A stretch of 64,000 nucleotides of DNA from Tetradesmus obliquus. Taxonomy: Eukaryota > Chlorophyta > Chlorophyceae > Sphaeropleales > Scenedesmaceae. Each line of letters starts with the position of its first letter. Position 1 is the stretch's first letter. The notes below the pieces were generated by a model that saw only the letters and a list, made by a program, of their open reading frames with translations, searched no databases and was not told the origin of the DNA. The translations under genes were made by a program, and so were the position numbers. This document shows positions 35,418 to 47,715 of this stretch, one piece after another. The stretch lies in NCBI GenBank assembly GCA_030272155.1, contig CP126193.1, positions 4,030,001-4,094,000 on the forward strand. The letters are read 5' to 3'.

Positions 35418-35836
35418 GGTCTACCGGCGCTGCTCATAAGGTGACTGCTGAGATAGTGGCACCATAGTGACGTGGGAGAGCAGTTGCTGCTTGGGGTTTG
35501 AACCGGGCAACCGCTGTGTAGTGCTGAGACGCCTGCGAGAAGTGTTTTAATACGACGATCGTAACTTTGCATCAGGTGCTGGACATTTATAACACGAATG
35601 GCACGAGCCCGGGACTTGCACCTCGCTTGCCGTAACTGTAACAGTTCCGCGTGCTGTCATGTATGGAAAAATGCACAAATCAAGAACACTTATGTATTTG
35701 CCGTATCTGTTCGTGCCAGCTTGATCCATCGCACCACATTCCGTTGTCATCTCTGCTGTCTGTGGCAGCTCATCACTAGCAGCAGCACCTGACAGTCCGT
35801 GATTGGCTCCGCAGCAGCGTCAATCAGGCAGCAACT
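35418..35836. promoter_or_regulatory. Compact divergent promoter of MMAA and SPT4
   Basis: Only 419 bases separate the two ATGs, so both promoters and both 5' UTRs must fit here. A TTTATAAC stretch at 35587 is the only TATA-like sequence seen. Confidence 0.55.
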
Positions 35837-36928
35837 ATGGCAGAACGGGATGGCCCTCCCAACAGGCGCCCAGCAGATGTACCCAGCATAGCAGAGAAGG
35901 GCCAGCCCCTAGCAGGCAGGGAAGCAGAGTTTGCTCATCTGAACAAGCACCTGCGAGCATGCTTTGTATGTAAGCTGATAAAGGCAACAGCACAGGTAAG
36001 GGTTCAGCTGCCGGCACAGCCATGCACCCTGAGCTATGGAGCACTCTGTAGAGCGTAACCATCCGCAACAGCACACACTCGGCTGGCACTCCAGAGCCTG
36101 ATGCTGTTCTTTGCTGCTGTTGCAGTTCATGGACAGCGGCTGTGACAACTGCAGATGGATGGACATGTCTGACATGGAGTCGCTAGAGCAGTGCACCACC
36201 ACCAACTTCAGCGGGTGAGCAGCGGCAGCTGGTACTAGCAGCAGCAAGAGCAGTTGCAGCAGCAAGAGCAGCAGGCCTAACGGCAGGTGTTGCTGGACGT
36301 CGCCTAGCTGGTCAACAAGGTTACCTTGCAATGGCAGCGGCAGCGTCCGGCTGCATGCATGACGGGTTGACGGCGCCCTCAGCAACAGCAGTACAGCAGG
36401 CGTTGCAAGGCCAATGTTGCACGTGTCATCACAGGCTCGGCTGGAATGATCTCAACTAGTGTTGCAGCAGTGATGCAGCTTGACAGCTGCCACCAGCTCT
36501 GGTAAGGATGGCAGGGCACAGCAGTGGCACCAAGCATGTTGCGTTGTGCTATGATACGCCTTGTCATCCTGCAGGCTGATGACGCTCATGGAGCCTCCAA
36601 CCAGCTGGGTAGCAAAGTGGACACACACATGTGAGGATGATGACACAGCAGCAGCGACAGCAGCAGTGCTTGTGCCGCGTTCATGCAGCTACCGCTAGTG
36701 ATGCAGCAGATGCAGTTGCCGCATCGCCTGCAGGAGCAGCACCAGCTGCAGCAGCTCGCTCAGCCAGGGTGCAGCATGGCGAGAGGTGTCTCATGTGTGA
36801 GCAGCAGCGCATGCAACTGCACGTTACGGCGACAGGCATGCGCTGATTGCCAGCACAGATGCATCGTGCCCCTGCGGCGGTTTGTAGCTCTGACAGCGCT
36901 AATTGCTGCTGCTGATTGCTGCTGCTGC

Positions 36929-36961
<33 letters not shown>

Positions 36962-37382
36962 AGCCAAGTGCGTGCCAGGCTGCTACGCGCTGTCCATCAA
37001 TGAGGAGATGCCCAGGAGGCTGCAGGTGAGGCAAAGGCAGCAGTGCAGGCCAGGCAACCTGGCTCAGGCTTGGCTCAAGCAACCCACCTTGTGGTGCACA
37101 CCGTGCTAAACGGGAGACAAATTTATCTCGCTGCATTCATGCCTTGATGACAACACAGCACGGTGTTAGTGCTGGGTTGGATTTCAGGCTGTAGCACGCG
37201 TGAGCATTTTGCTTGGGCGATGCAGCATCCATACGCATGCTGGGGATGGCAGCTGGCCAGTACTTGCCGCCTAGTGTCCACAGGCGTGACTGTATCTTGG
37301 CGGCGAGTGCAGGCATGTGATGTGCTGATGCAGCATGTCTGGGTGCTAGTAGTAGCTTTCACAGCTCCTCTGCCGCTGCTGC

Positions 37383-37423
<41 letters not shown>

Positions 37424-37478
37424 TGCTGCTGCGCTGCAGGAGTCGCTGGAGAACAGGGGTGTGCGCATGCGGCGATAG
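35837..37478 (+). CDS. SPT4: Transcription elongation factor SPT4
   Basis: Small zinc protein that pairs with SPT5 (DSIF) on elongating RNA polymerase II. Exons 35837-35995, 36126-36214, 36575-36630, 36964-37025, 37440-37478; 134 residues, frame closed. Zinc ligands C42, C45, C59 and C62 lie in RACFVCKLIK and DSGCDNC. They are followed by the family blocks CTTTNFSG, LMEPPTSWVAKW and CVPGCYAL. The N-terminus is about 20 residues longer than in yeast or human. The last two acceptors are preceded by long CTG runs (36924-36963 and 37386-37439), which serve as the 3' splice tract. Confidence 0.93.
36924..36963. repeat. CTG run forming a 3' splice site (SPT4 exon 4)
   Basis: CTG triplets with one variant run directly into the CAG acceptor at 36961-36963. 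Confidence 0.85.
37378..37439. repeat. CTG run before the SPT4 exon 5 acceptor
   Basis: About a dozen CTG triplets, then a short CT-rich and GC-rich stretch, ending in the CAG at 37437-37439. Confidence 0.85.
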
Positions 37479-37855
37479 CAGCAGCTGGAGCTGTAGCGCG
37501 TGTTATCTAGGGCACGGTGGTTGCTTGCAGCAGACATCGTGGCTGCCTGCGAGTGCGTGGGGCTTGCTACTGTACAGTATATGTTTTGTTTCGTTTCGGT
37601 GGTGCCTGACACCTGGCGCCTGCTTTGAGGCGGGCGTGTGATGGTGGTGTCAAACAGCATGGGGCGGCGCGCATGGTACCAGCGCAAACCTAGGGTTCAG
37701 AATTGTCGTTATGCAAAGCGCTGGTAGCTGCTGCAGTTGCTTTACTGCACTGATATCTGTTGTGTGAGGAGTTTGCATGTCTTGATGGAATGCTGACGCA
37801 TTATCAGAGCTGCTACAGCTTGCAGCTGCAGGCGGTGGCTAGGCATCATGCCTGA

Positions 37856-37860
37856 TGTAA
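37856..37860 (+). terminator. Polyadenylation motif TGTAA for SPT4
   Basis: TGTAA 378 bases after the SPT4 stop. Plausible but not unique. Confidence 0.35.
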
Positions 37861-38084
37861 CCGTTTCATGCGTGATGAAACAAGTCGGTCACGACAGCCT
37901 TGCTGAGGTTACACTTCTTGCCACCGCGGCCGTGCCAGTGACTGGCACACATCATCACACAACGTATCCATCAGTAGTTCGTGGACGTCACCGCTGACTC
38001 GCCCTTAACAACGCAGCAACAGATGATGATGATGATCATCCCCCCTCTCCCTCTACTCTGGAATAGGGGTAACCATGCTACCCA

Positions 38085-38135
38085 TCAAGCCATAGGCATC
38101 AACGCCATCGGCCCCGGGGCCGTGCCCCAATGGAC
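38085..38135 (-). mobile_element. Retroposon-like fragment (same family as 50308 and 55123)
   Basis: On the minus strand it reads CATTGGGGC, a GC-rich stretch with GGGCCGATGGC, then GTTGATGCC, TATGGCTTGATGGGTA. This is the longest 5' extent seen, shared with the copy at 50 kb. No flanking duplication was detected. Confidence 0.6.
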
Positions 38136-39574
38136 CAACACATGATCACAGGTCAACAGCATGCTCCTGATCACATGCACACCTGGTGCAATGCAGCGTA
38201 ATCCAGAAAAGCTCAAGCACACCGTGTGCTGGTTCAACCAAAATTTGCAAGGGGTGAGGCCTGGCTGCCAGGCTGTACAAACCAAGTTTGCCTGCACACT
38301 TGACACAGCTTGAGATCTTTTGTCCGACAAAGGACAGAGAAAGGAAGGCTTCCTGCAAATGAGGATGTAATATAGATGCACAACGTTGTGTGGGAGTTGT
38401 CAGTGTCAAGACTGGCTGCAGACACCGTTTACTCACACCCAACTCAGGTGATACCACCGTCACCACAAACCTCAGACATACTGCTACATTACTGCTTCTC
38501 ATATACTACTCACACGCGACCTTGGCTGAACCCAGAAAGATGTGAATTATGTTTCTAAATTGAGACAAGACGATTCAAGTGAGTAGGTCATGCACTCTGT
38601 GCACACGTGGACCTCACACACCCCGGGTGATGGGCCGTCAATAGATCATGTGGTCTAGTCCACATGCAGACATTGTGCATGCCGAGCAACACATCAACCG
38701 GTTAGGTTTCATACGCCTTCTGCCAAGTTTCACCTAAGGATTCCTGTTCAACATCCATCCAACACGCAGTATGCCACTCTGCCAGTGATAAACTGTATTG
38801 CTTTTTGCACTCACATGCTTGGCTACTCTGTAGCACTGGATTTGTTACCTTGTGACATTCGACGGCCACATCGTCTGCACACGCTTGACAGCGTTGCAAC
38901 ATACTTCCTTTCTCTTCTTCACACCTGCCAACTCACGGCATTTCATAACATGTAGCTGTAACTGTTACGCTGACTCAGCATAACACTGTTATAACAGCTG
39001 AACCTAGAAGCGCAGTGCCTCAGGCTGACTCTTCATCACAGCAGGCGTACACACAGAAGCTGCAACACCTTTCCATCCTTACTCTGGCTGTGGTAGATCA
39101 CACCACAAAGCTTCAGTGAAGTCTATCAGTCAGCGCTGTGTGTAGCCTACACCTTCACCCCCTCCCAAAAGAGAAGATTGAGGCACAAGCAAGCCATCAC
39201 AAGCCAACACTAGCACCAAACAACCGACAGGCAATGCAAACAAAGCGTGCCAACACAAACAATCCCGAAACAAGCACAGAGCCACACCAACCAGGGACAT
39301 GCAGATGCAGCACAGCGGTGGCAACAATCAGCACTCACATGAGCCAGTAACCAAGCACCACTCAAAACAGCAGAAACTCGAACAAACACCCAACAGTGTG
39401 TCACTGCGAGTGTGCTGGCTATAGGCAAGCACCGAGCATGGCATGTGTTACTCAGGGTTCTGCAACCACAGAGCAGTGCACAGCAACAGCAGAGCGCTGC
39501 GAATCACAGACTACATTATGTAGCACTGGATTTATTACCACCGCTGCGAGCATGTAAGCTGCAGCCCTCCAAAC

Positions 39575-41124
39575 TCAAGACGCTGCTAGAGCAGCACGCA
39601 CAGAGCGCTTGTCCAGGTACCTGGCCAGATTGCTTATGTGCCGCGTGAACGCAGCAGCATCACGAAAACCTGTACTGCCAGTCGTAAGCAGAACTACGCC
39701 ATTGTCACGCACTTCCAGCACACGGAAAGGCCCACGCACACCATCTCCTAGGTTGGTAACAGGGCCTGAAACCACCTCAAGCACAAGATCGCCTTTATCA
39801 AAAGTAACAGAGCTGTCAACAGTGCGGCGGGCACTACGCAGGGGCCAAGCACGCGCATTCCGCTGAAACTGCTGCTTTATCCTGACAAATACATCCTGAT
39901 CAACAGCCGCCAGCTGCTGACGCAACTGCGCTGCATGCAAAGCCGGATGCTCACATTCAAACAACTCAGGCCAAACCCACACTCTAGCAGATGCTGCTAC
40001 TGCCAGCACATTACGTGCCAAAGGTAACACAGGCACAGGCTGTCTGTCAAACACCATCTCCTGCGGCGAAATGCCCAAGGTTGCATGTACACGAGCCCAG
40101 TACTGCTGCCGCATCACAGGAACACTCTGCACCCAATGAATCGGATGAGAGTTCACATGCCGCTCCAGCATGCTTTTGAAAGAGCCCACCAACTGCTCCG
40201 CCACACCATTAGCAGCAGGATGACAAGCTGACGTTTGAACATGCTTGATGCCCAAACGTGCCAGCAAATGACCAAACTGAACCTCAAACTCAGTACCATT
40301 GTCACTGGTGACATGGCTGGGCACGAAGTACCGGCAGATCCAACTGTAGTAGAAAGCCCGAGCAACCGAAGCAGCTGTCTTATCATAAATAATAGCAAAT
40401 TCTGCAGCCTTTGTAAAGTAATCGATTATAACTACCACCCAAGCCTTGAACACCTGCTCCTTTGCTTCAGGCAAATACAACCGTCCATATACATCAGCAC
40501 AAGGAGTCACAAAAGGGCCACACAAGTCGATATGCACATGCTCAAACGGCCCCCGAACGACTGGCTCCTGCATGGGGAAAGGTGCAGGCAGTGCCAGCCG
40601 ACGGCGCTGACACGCATCACACTGAGCCAGAAACAGCCGAACATCACCAGGCAAGCCCCGCCAGTGGAAATGCTGTTGTAAATAAGCACATGTCTGCTGG
40701 ACCCCAGCATGTCCCAAAGCATCATGCATACTGCGCACCAGATCCCAGCGGTAGGACACAGGAGGGCAGCACAACCACACAGGATTAGCGCCTTTCACAT
40801 GCCGTAACACCATCGACCAGTCCTGCAAAGTGCGGTGAGGCCGCAGAGCAGTAGCTCTGTGCCGTATGGCGCGTACTCTGCTGCGATTCAAACCTTGTAG
40901 CACACCATCATCCATACCACTGCGCACATAAGCCAGCAAAAATCATCCACGTGAGGATCTCCAGGTGCATACAGCAGCACTGTATCCGGATCGCACAGCT
41001 CAGAAACATTGGAAAACCAAGGGTCACATCCAGGGCAAAACCAGTCACCACTGGGAACAGTAGACATGGGTGGCATGACACAGCGCAGGTGAAAGCACCG
41101 ATCGCACCCAGAGCAGATTGCCAT
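39575..41124 (-). mobile_element. Fossil LTR-retrotransposon fragment, Ty3/Gypsy-like: PHD finger and integrase
   Basis: Two recognisable parts read on the minus strand. One is a PHD-type zinc finger (CSGCDRCFHLRC and GDWFCPGCD, about 41110-41000). The other is an integrase (39575-40939) with an HHCC zinc domain (HDALGHAG to CDACQRRR), a catalytic core around HIDLCGPF, TSDNGTEF and GVAEQLVGSFKS, and a C-terminal domain. I see no gag, protease or reverse transcriptase part in the window, so the element is a broken fragment and probably old. A 35-bp direct repeat with one mismatch brackets it (39481-39515 and 41138-41172). A 21-bp direct repeat (38829 and 39519) may be LTR debris. Domestication of the open integrase part is possible but not shown. 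Confidence 0.75.
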
Positions 41125-41380
41125 GTTATCAAAACCACAGCAACAGCAGAGCGCTGCAAATCACAGACTACAACTCCACCATCAACAACAAGTTGAGGTC
41201 AACTCGTACAATAACACAACATACATTGGCAATCAACAGTTTGCTACGTGCATCACGAAACAGCTGGACAAAGGATCACACATACAGTGACCTGCCGCAG
41301 GACAGCAACATTGATGATGTGCGCAGGTGTGGTGTACACATGTGGCGGCCTTGCCTTGTCCTTGGGTGTCAGCAGCCGCC

Positions 41381-44300
41381 TTACCGGCCGCAGCAAGTGA
41401 AGCCGATGCGGTACTGGCGAGCAGGGTTGTTGGTCTGCAGCTGCCACTGTGTCATCACCTTGCCTCCAGGGCAAGAGGGGCGGTGCCTGCAGCAACGTCA
41501 AAGCAAGCATACGTGTACAGAAGTTGGCTGCAAATTGGATGATGTGGTTTGTGCAACAACATACTTGCGGTCAGCATATGTGTCTTTTGCAACCTGATCA
41601 TCAGCCGGCAGCTGTTGCATGCAATCATGGAAAGCTGAATTTCGCGAAATCGATCGAGTGTGTTGTTGCCCAACCCGGCAGTTGTGCCGAGTCCTTTTGT
41701 AGCGACAGTAGCAAGTACCCATCCACAGCAGCGCAGCTACTGCTTGATGCTCACCTGTCGAGGAAGTTCACTTGGCCATTTCCGTTGTCGTTCCAGGGCG
41801 TTGCGAGCTGCTCACACGTGCCAACGTTGAGGCTGGCTGGGGCGCAGAAGTACTCAAAGGCGATAGTGTTGCCACTGGGACGCACCAGGCGCCAGCGCTG
41901 CAGCACTTGGTTGGCCGGGCAAGCAATGTTGTGCCTGCGGTTGGCGGACAAGAGGCACAGCATGTCATCACCTGCTGCTTGGTTGCCAGAGCAGCAGCAG
42001 CAGCAGTTGCGCATCATGTTGACATGAGCAATGCCTGCTACCGCTTCCGGCTGAGGCAGGGAGCTTGAACGTTGCGCGGCCGCGTCAAGACAACAGCATG
42101 CCAGCTTGCTGCAGAATGGCCTCAGTCCTCGGCGGTGTATACTAGTATTGGGGGCACTGCATCCGGCACTCTTTGCCCCGACACACATTAGTGAGCTCAC
42201 AGCTCACCTGTCAAAGAAGACGGTGTTGCCGCCTCCCCAGTCGTTGGTTGGTGTGACGTAGCGCACGGCAGCAGCGCCAGTGTTGGCCCGGAAGCCATCG
42301 CATTGGTAGCGCACCCTCATCTGGTTAGGATTGTAGCGCATTTCGACCTGGAAAGATTGCATCGCTTGAAGGGCGTTGCAGAACTCTCCAGCGTTGTGCC
42401 TGCAGGCAGGCAGGCAGAAAGGCACACATGACGGCCAACGCCAGCATGGGTTCGCCTGACATGGTTGCAGCATTATTGGGTGCAGTCATGCGGCCTCTGT
42501 GTGCACGCGCACACAGCAGAAGACTGCTTGCAGAGCAATGCTGTGCATTCCTGTAGGCGCTTAACACAAAACCCCAAAGGATATCAATATCAAGCAACGC
42601 AACTGCTGCTCTGTCAGCAGCTGTGGTGCATGGCCTGCCTCATCCCTCGCTGCCGCTACAAGAGCATTGTCAACGCATGATCTGCAAATCAATAGACTAT
42701 TCGGTTGCAAAGGCAGCACACCTGTCCAGCCAGACATTCTTGTAGCCATCGCCAGAGCCGGCATCATTCCATGGCGTGAAACTGCCTGCACAGCAAATGC
42801 ATATGCACAGTAAACATGGCCACAGCACACATTACTGCCTGTGTTTGTGCTTGCCGGTAGAACGATGATGATGATGCAGCTGTGCTACACAGCTGACTCA
42901 CAGTGCATGAGGCAGCCCACATGCTTTGTGATTTTGAAACTGCTGGGCAACCACATACACATCAGGCTTCATCTTGTGCTGAGGAAGGCAAATGCAACAG
43001 CGCATCAACAGACAGGTACACGCGGCATCGCAATATTACAACTTGCCAATTGCAATGTTGCGCATTGCAATGTTGCGCATCATGATTCAGGTCTGATTTT
43101 GCAGCATGGCACGACCGCGGCTGCCATAACTAGTGGCACCATGCTGCTGCAGCACTGTAGGTCCCACCTCCGGCCCAGCTCAGCATATCCCAGAAGCGGT
43201 TGGTTGTGATCTGCGTACATAGTTGTACATAGAGCAGCAGCAGCACGTCAATAGGCACCATACAACTAAATCAACGCAACATGTGACAGTCTTCCGTGCG
43301 GCCAGACATGCATAATTGCCGGGCCGCACGCATAGTGACCATCTCTACAACTGTTCAAAGTGAACGGTTTGACAGCAGAAAGGGGCATGAGAGCGTCCAA
43401 AGAGTGTGCAACCCTACAACTGTGCAAACTGAACGGTTAAGAAGCGGAAAGGGGCGTGAGAGCGCCCAGAGAGTGTCCACAAGCTTTTGCTAAAATGCAC
43501 CACAGCTGCCCTTGAGTTCTGAGACAGCAACTTCAAAGTTCCAGATCCAACTTATATCTTGGGAGGAATTGCCGATATGCAGATCTGGCGCAGCTGCTCT
43601 CATGTTGTACAAAACATCACCAATGCAGAACAAGCCAAAGGTGTTGCTCATCACCTGCATGAACCCATTGGAGCTGTCGGAGCTTCCGTGTGACAGCACT
43701 GCACGGACTTGGTTGTTGTCGTTCTGCCACATCCCAGAGCCAGACTGGCCCCCCATGGTGTCACAGTCCCTGAAACAAATAAACAGCAACACCAGCCACG
43801 GTATGGCCACAGTTATGCAGGCATGAAACAGCAGCAGCAGCAGGCGGCACATTCAGTATATATATCTGCTGAATTGAGTCTGGTTCAACAGCAAGAACAA
43901 CCCTTGGTCATGTATTCTGTCCTTCTGGCCATGTTGCTGCAGCTTCATCAGATTAGACATCACATTGTGCCAATGCCTTTGTGTGCCTGCATGGTACCGC
44001 CTCATGTTTAGAACTGATGTACTGTTCTGACATGCACGCTGCCAGCTGTGCTAGATGCCTTGCACTGCCTTTTCGCATGTCGCTGGCATTATTGACACTT
44101 GTTCAATCTAGTTGCATGACAGTGCGTGCCAGGCCGTCGCAGCAGCTGTGAGCACCTGGTGTTGGTGATAAAGTCAGAGGGGTTGTTGTCAGAGATGGAG
44201 CACTGCGCCCGCCACATCGTGCCACCTGGCTTGTCGCCTGGGTACCTGCAGCACACAGGTGCACACGCCACGCGAGTACAAACATGGTCAGTGACACCTG

Positions 44301-46151
44301 GGCTGTAACAATGATTGATGGTTCAGTGTCAGCACCTCGCATGGTACCAGTGACAGTGGTGGGCATGCTGCAGCGTTCTAGCTGTACAGCTATCACATGT
44401 GATACACTTCAGTGAGGTGCTGGGCAGGCTGAATGGCTGGCTGGCTGTGAGGCCCCGCTTCCATGTTGCTCACCATCATATATATACGATTATGTAACTC
44501 ACCGGGCGTCCAGCTTTACAGCTGAGGGGTATGCGGGCCTACATGATACACTCATGCATCTCGACGCCCCTAGACAGCAAGGCCCGATGTAAGCACCCTC
44601 TATGTGTGCGGATAGCTGGTGACAGTCAGCACATACACCCCAGACTCCATCACACCCCTGTTATAAAGAGGCACGTACTTCTGTACGTTACTCACCCGGC
44701 AGTGGTGACAGGGATCTGGTTGAAGACGTCGCTCGCTGCCAGGCCCAGCCATCCAACATTGGGCGCAGAGGACAGGCGGACCACTGCCAGGTCGTACCGG
44801 AACTGATCTATGGGGCAGCCGTTTGGATCGTTGCAGCCATTGTTGATCCACTCCTGGTATGTGGTGACCCAGTCCCAGCTGATGGTGCCATAAGGGCGAC
44901 CTGATCCATCTGTGGCAGCAGCAACAATGACAACAACAAGACAGACCAAACAAAGGTCGCATCCGGATCTATGTTCCACCCCCAAACAGTATGTTCAACC
45001 TCCGAACAGTGTATGGTGAGCCGTGCGGCTCAGTGTTGCATGATGGCTGTCAGCATGCAAACCTCAGCATGCAGCATGCAGCATGCAGCAGTTCTCATGC
45101 GCTGACAACCTTGCATGTCTCTGTTCTTGCCAACACATGGATCTCCCTTCCACTGCGTCGCGGCACGGGTCATGTTGAAACACTGAAACAACGGTTTCGG
45201 ACACGACAGCATGCGTGGGGCATGGCATGCCTTCTGGTTTGCTACGACATACCCTCACAACGTCAATCTTTCAGTACTTGATTCGCCACGGCTGCGCACC
45301 TGCACCAGGTGAGAAGCGAATCTCAGATGCCCAGGCCCCTCCCCTGCCGCTGTGCACGCAGTGACCAGCTGTGATGAAGGATGTGGGGGACATCATGGCG
45401 CCAGAGCAGCCGAAGCTCCTGCCTTGGACAGTGAACTGGACCAAACCCACAGTCCTCCTGCAGGCATTGCATCAGGCGTGAGAAGGGCTGGGCCATGAGG
45501 CGCTGGATCCCGTGAATGTTGCTGCATGATGCCCGTGGCAGAGATGAGATAGCAACTGCGCATTCGCATGCAGAGTGACGGTGTATGTATTTAGTGATGA
45601 CAGCAATAAGCAACAGATGGTGTGCTGCCGAAGTAGCTTGTTTTGGTGTGGCTGCCACACTGCCATACGTGTACAGCAACGCTGGCAATGAACCACAGCA
45701 GTCGGAACACCAACATCGGGTCGGACACGCAACGTAGCTGAGGTATCACTGCTAGCAGCACTGTGAAGGGAGTCAAGCATTGGTGCAGAGTCTAGCGCAT
45801 GGCATCCACTCACCAGGGGTAAGTGTTGGTTGGGCTCACGCGCACACGGTCATCTGCAGGCAACAGCAGGCACAGCATACGTTGCTACAACAATACCCAC
45901 AACAGCTTCGTGCAATACTGGCAGCAGGCGCACCAGCTGCTGCAGTACAGTGGCCCTTGTGGCTGGGGTGCAAGCAAATCTGCGTTCATTCTTATTGCAG
46001 AGGTAAGTGAAGTTTGCAAGCTGTGTTTGACGAAGGGTGTGCAAGAAGTCCAATGCATTTGCCTCACCAGACCCAAAGACTGCCTGACCAGACACGAGGT
46101 CGAGCAGCTTGCGCCCCAGGCTGGCAACTGTGGGCTCAGGCACTGCTGCCT

Positions 46152-46183
<32 letters not shown>

Positions 46184-47715
46184 GCGGCTCCGCTCTCTTC
46201 CACAACACTAGCTGCAGAGGCGTTGGTGCCACCGCGCAGCAGAGGAGGCATGACGTCTGGGTTGTAGGCAGGCATGATAGCAGCAGCAGCAGCGGAGGCT
46301 CCAGCTGCAGTCACCTCAGCCTGTTGCACAACAGACTTGAGGAGAGCTGCAAGGGGGGACCCGACGGTAGTGGTGGCGTACATGAAGCCAGTTGATGGGT
46401 CAAAGCGCACCGCAGCAGAGTTGTGGCGTGGTGCGCCAGTAGATGCACGGCCAGCGCTGCAAGGGCAGACATATACTGTGGTCAGTGGTTTAGACACATG
46501 GGCGTTAGGTGACTGCTGGATGGGGCAAGACACTGTACAGGAACAGATTTGAATACCCACCGAACACTGGACAGCATGTCGCATTCCAATTGCTTTGCAA
46601 AGGCATAAGACATGCTGGTGGGGCTGGGCAGAACATTCTGCAGTATGCACGGGCAGCAGTAGCATGTCTGGGCTTTTGTCGAGAGTTCCTGCTGTTTGTT
46701 ACAGTGCAATGCAGTGCAGTGCAGTGCAGTGCAGTGCAGTGCACTCCAGTGCCTTCATGCAAAGATGTTCACATCTGTATCTGCAGGTGCAAAAGCCTTC
46801 AGGTGTGCTTACGTGGCCCTCAGCTGCCGTGGCTTGAAGTTGGGGTCAGTCTTAGCCTGGCCAATGAACGAGAAGCCCTCACTCTTGAACCTACAGGCAG
46901 TGGCAACAGCGTTATAACAGTTGCGTTATGTTACATTTGAGCAGGCGACCCTCCTTGCCTGCCAAGCGTCAACTTAACCTGCTACTGTGCTGGAATTTGC
47001 AGTCAACACAACAGACAGACATCTGCACAACCGCTCCATTTGACCAGCTTGCAGCCCTTACTGCACACGAATGTACAGCTGTGCACAAATGTGCAGCTGT
47101 TGCTGCAGCCACAGGCATGCTGATCCCCAGGCTCAACCGCTGCAACTGCCCTCACCTCTGCATCGTCTCAAGGTCAACTGTCGTCTTTTGCGCAGCACCA
47201 CGTTGGGCGGGGTTGACAGGCGCGAAGTTGCTGCCCTCGCGGGGCCTGCAGGCACGCTTCCTGGCCACTGCCACGCCCTGGCACACGGCCAGGCAGCTGC
47301 TCTGGTACGTGATGCCATCAGCACCGCAGACAGGGCTGACCTCGCTCAGATCACAAGGTTCAGGGCAGGTTGCTGCAGTAGAGATGGAGCGACAAGCGGC
47401 GAGCGATAGTCACCGGTCGTGTGCTTTGCGCACAGCTTCACGTATGCGTACTAGGGCTGTTGCTACTGCAGCGCACACTTCCTGCAAAAACATGTACTGT
47501 TGCTGCAAGCTCATTACCAAACATGAAGCAGAACGTGCAGCGACAGGCGAGTGTCAACATGCCATGCGTGGGACTGCCGGTGTTTCAGCCGGTTCACTTC
47601 CGCCAGTGCAACGCAACTCACCGGAGCTTTCTTGTGCATATGCATTAGCACATATGAGACCAGCCAGGAGCACCAGCAAGCTGGCGTTCCTGACGAAGCA
47701 CGCGTGATTCCACAT
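41381..47715 (-). CDS. Secreted Kazal - trypsin-like protease - Cys-repeat protein
   Basis: Minus-strand exons: 47715-47622, 47372-47156, 46890-46813, 46456-45897, 45853-45814, 45457-45306, 44909-44696, 44245-44156, 43769-43655, 43210-43168, 42785-42722, 42399-42208, 41934-41755, 41486-41381; 714 residues, all phases consistent. Signal peptide at 1-27 (ASLLVLLAGLICANAYA). Kazal domain at about 33-75 (CPEPCDLSEVSPVCGADG, then YQSSCLAVC). An Ala-rich linker region follows. The S1 protease has His362 (ITAGHC), Asp420 (RYDLAVVRL) and Ser491 (GGQSGSG). Its last helix (ITTNRFWDMLSWAG) joins Cys/aromatic repeats of about 60 residues that end in FFDRHN or FLDRH; two full units are each one phase 2-2 exon. 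Likely extracellular or cell-wall. The biological substrate and the repeat family are unknown. A donor-like GGTAAG overlaps the stop, so the C-terminus may extend. Confidence 0.8.
43345..43482. repeat. 69-bp tandem duplication in a protease-gene intron
   Basis: Two diverged units start at 43345 and 43414 (CTACAACTG). They lie in the intron between protease exons 9 and 10 of the coding model. Confidence 0.7.
46704..46743. repeat. (GTGCA)n pentamer run
   Basis: About seven AGTGC units in an intron of the protease gene. Confidence 0.8.

Larger units (their letters stand above)
37479..39574. other. Intergenic with old repeats
   Basis: About 2.1 kb. It holds the SPT4 3' UTR (TGTAA at 37856), a retroposon-like copy at 38085-38135 beside a short GAT run (38022-38036), and a 21-bp direct repeat (38829-38849 and 39519-39539) that may belong to the LTR-type element next to it. 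No host gene recognised. Confidence 0.5.

Noticed and set aside
35590-35640. Possible tRNA on the minus strand (T-arm-like GGTGCAAGTCCC)
   Set aside because: No matching acceptor strand, D-arm or anticodon arm upstream.
36433-36502. Extra SPT4 exon reading GMISTSVAAV
   Set aside because: In the phase set by exon 2 it meets a stop at once. The exon at 36575-36630 matches the family and keeps the frame. A poison exon cannot be excluded but is not supported.
43490-43654. Protease C-terminus reading on to the stop at 43490
   Set aside because: Splicing at the good donor after FMQ (43655) restores the typical last helix of S1 proteases and leads into the repeats, whereas the read-through tail matches nothing.
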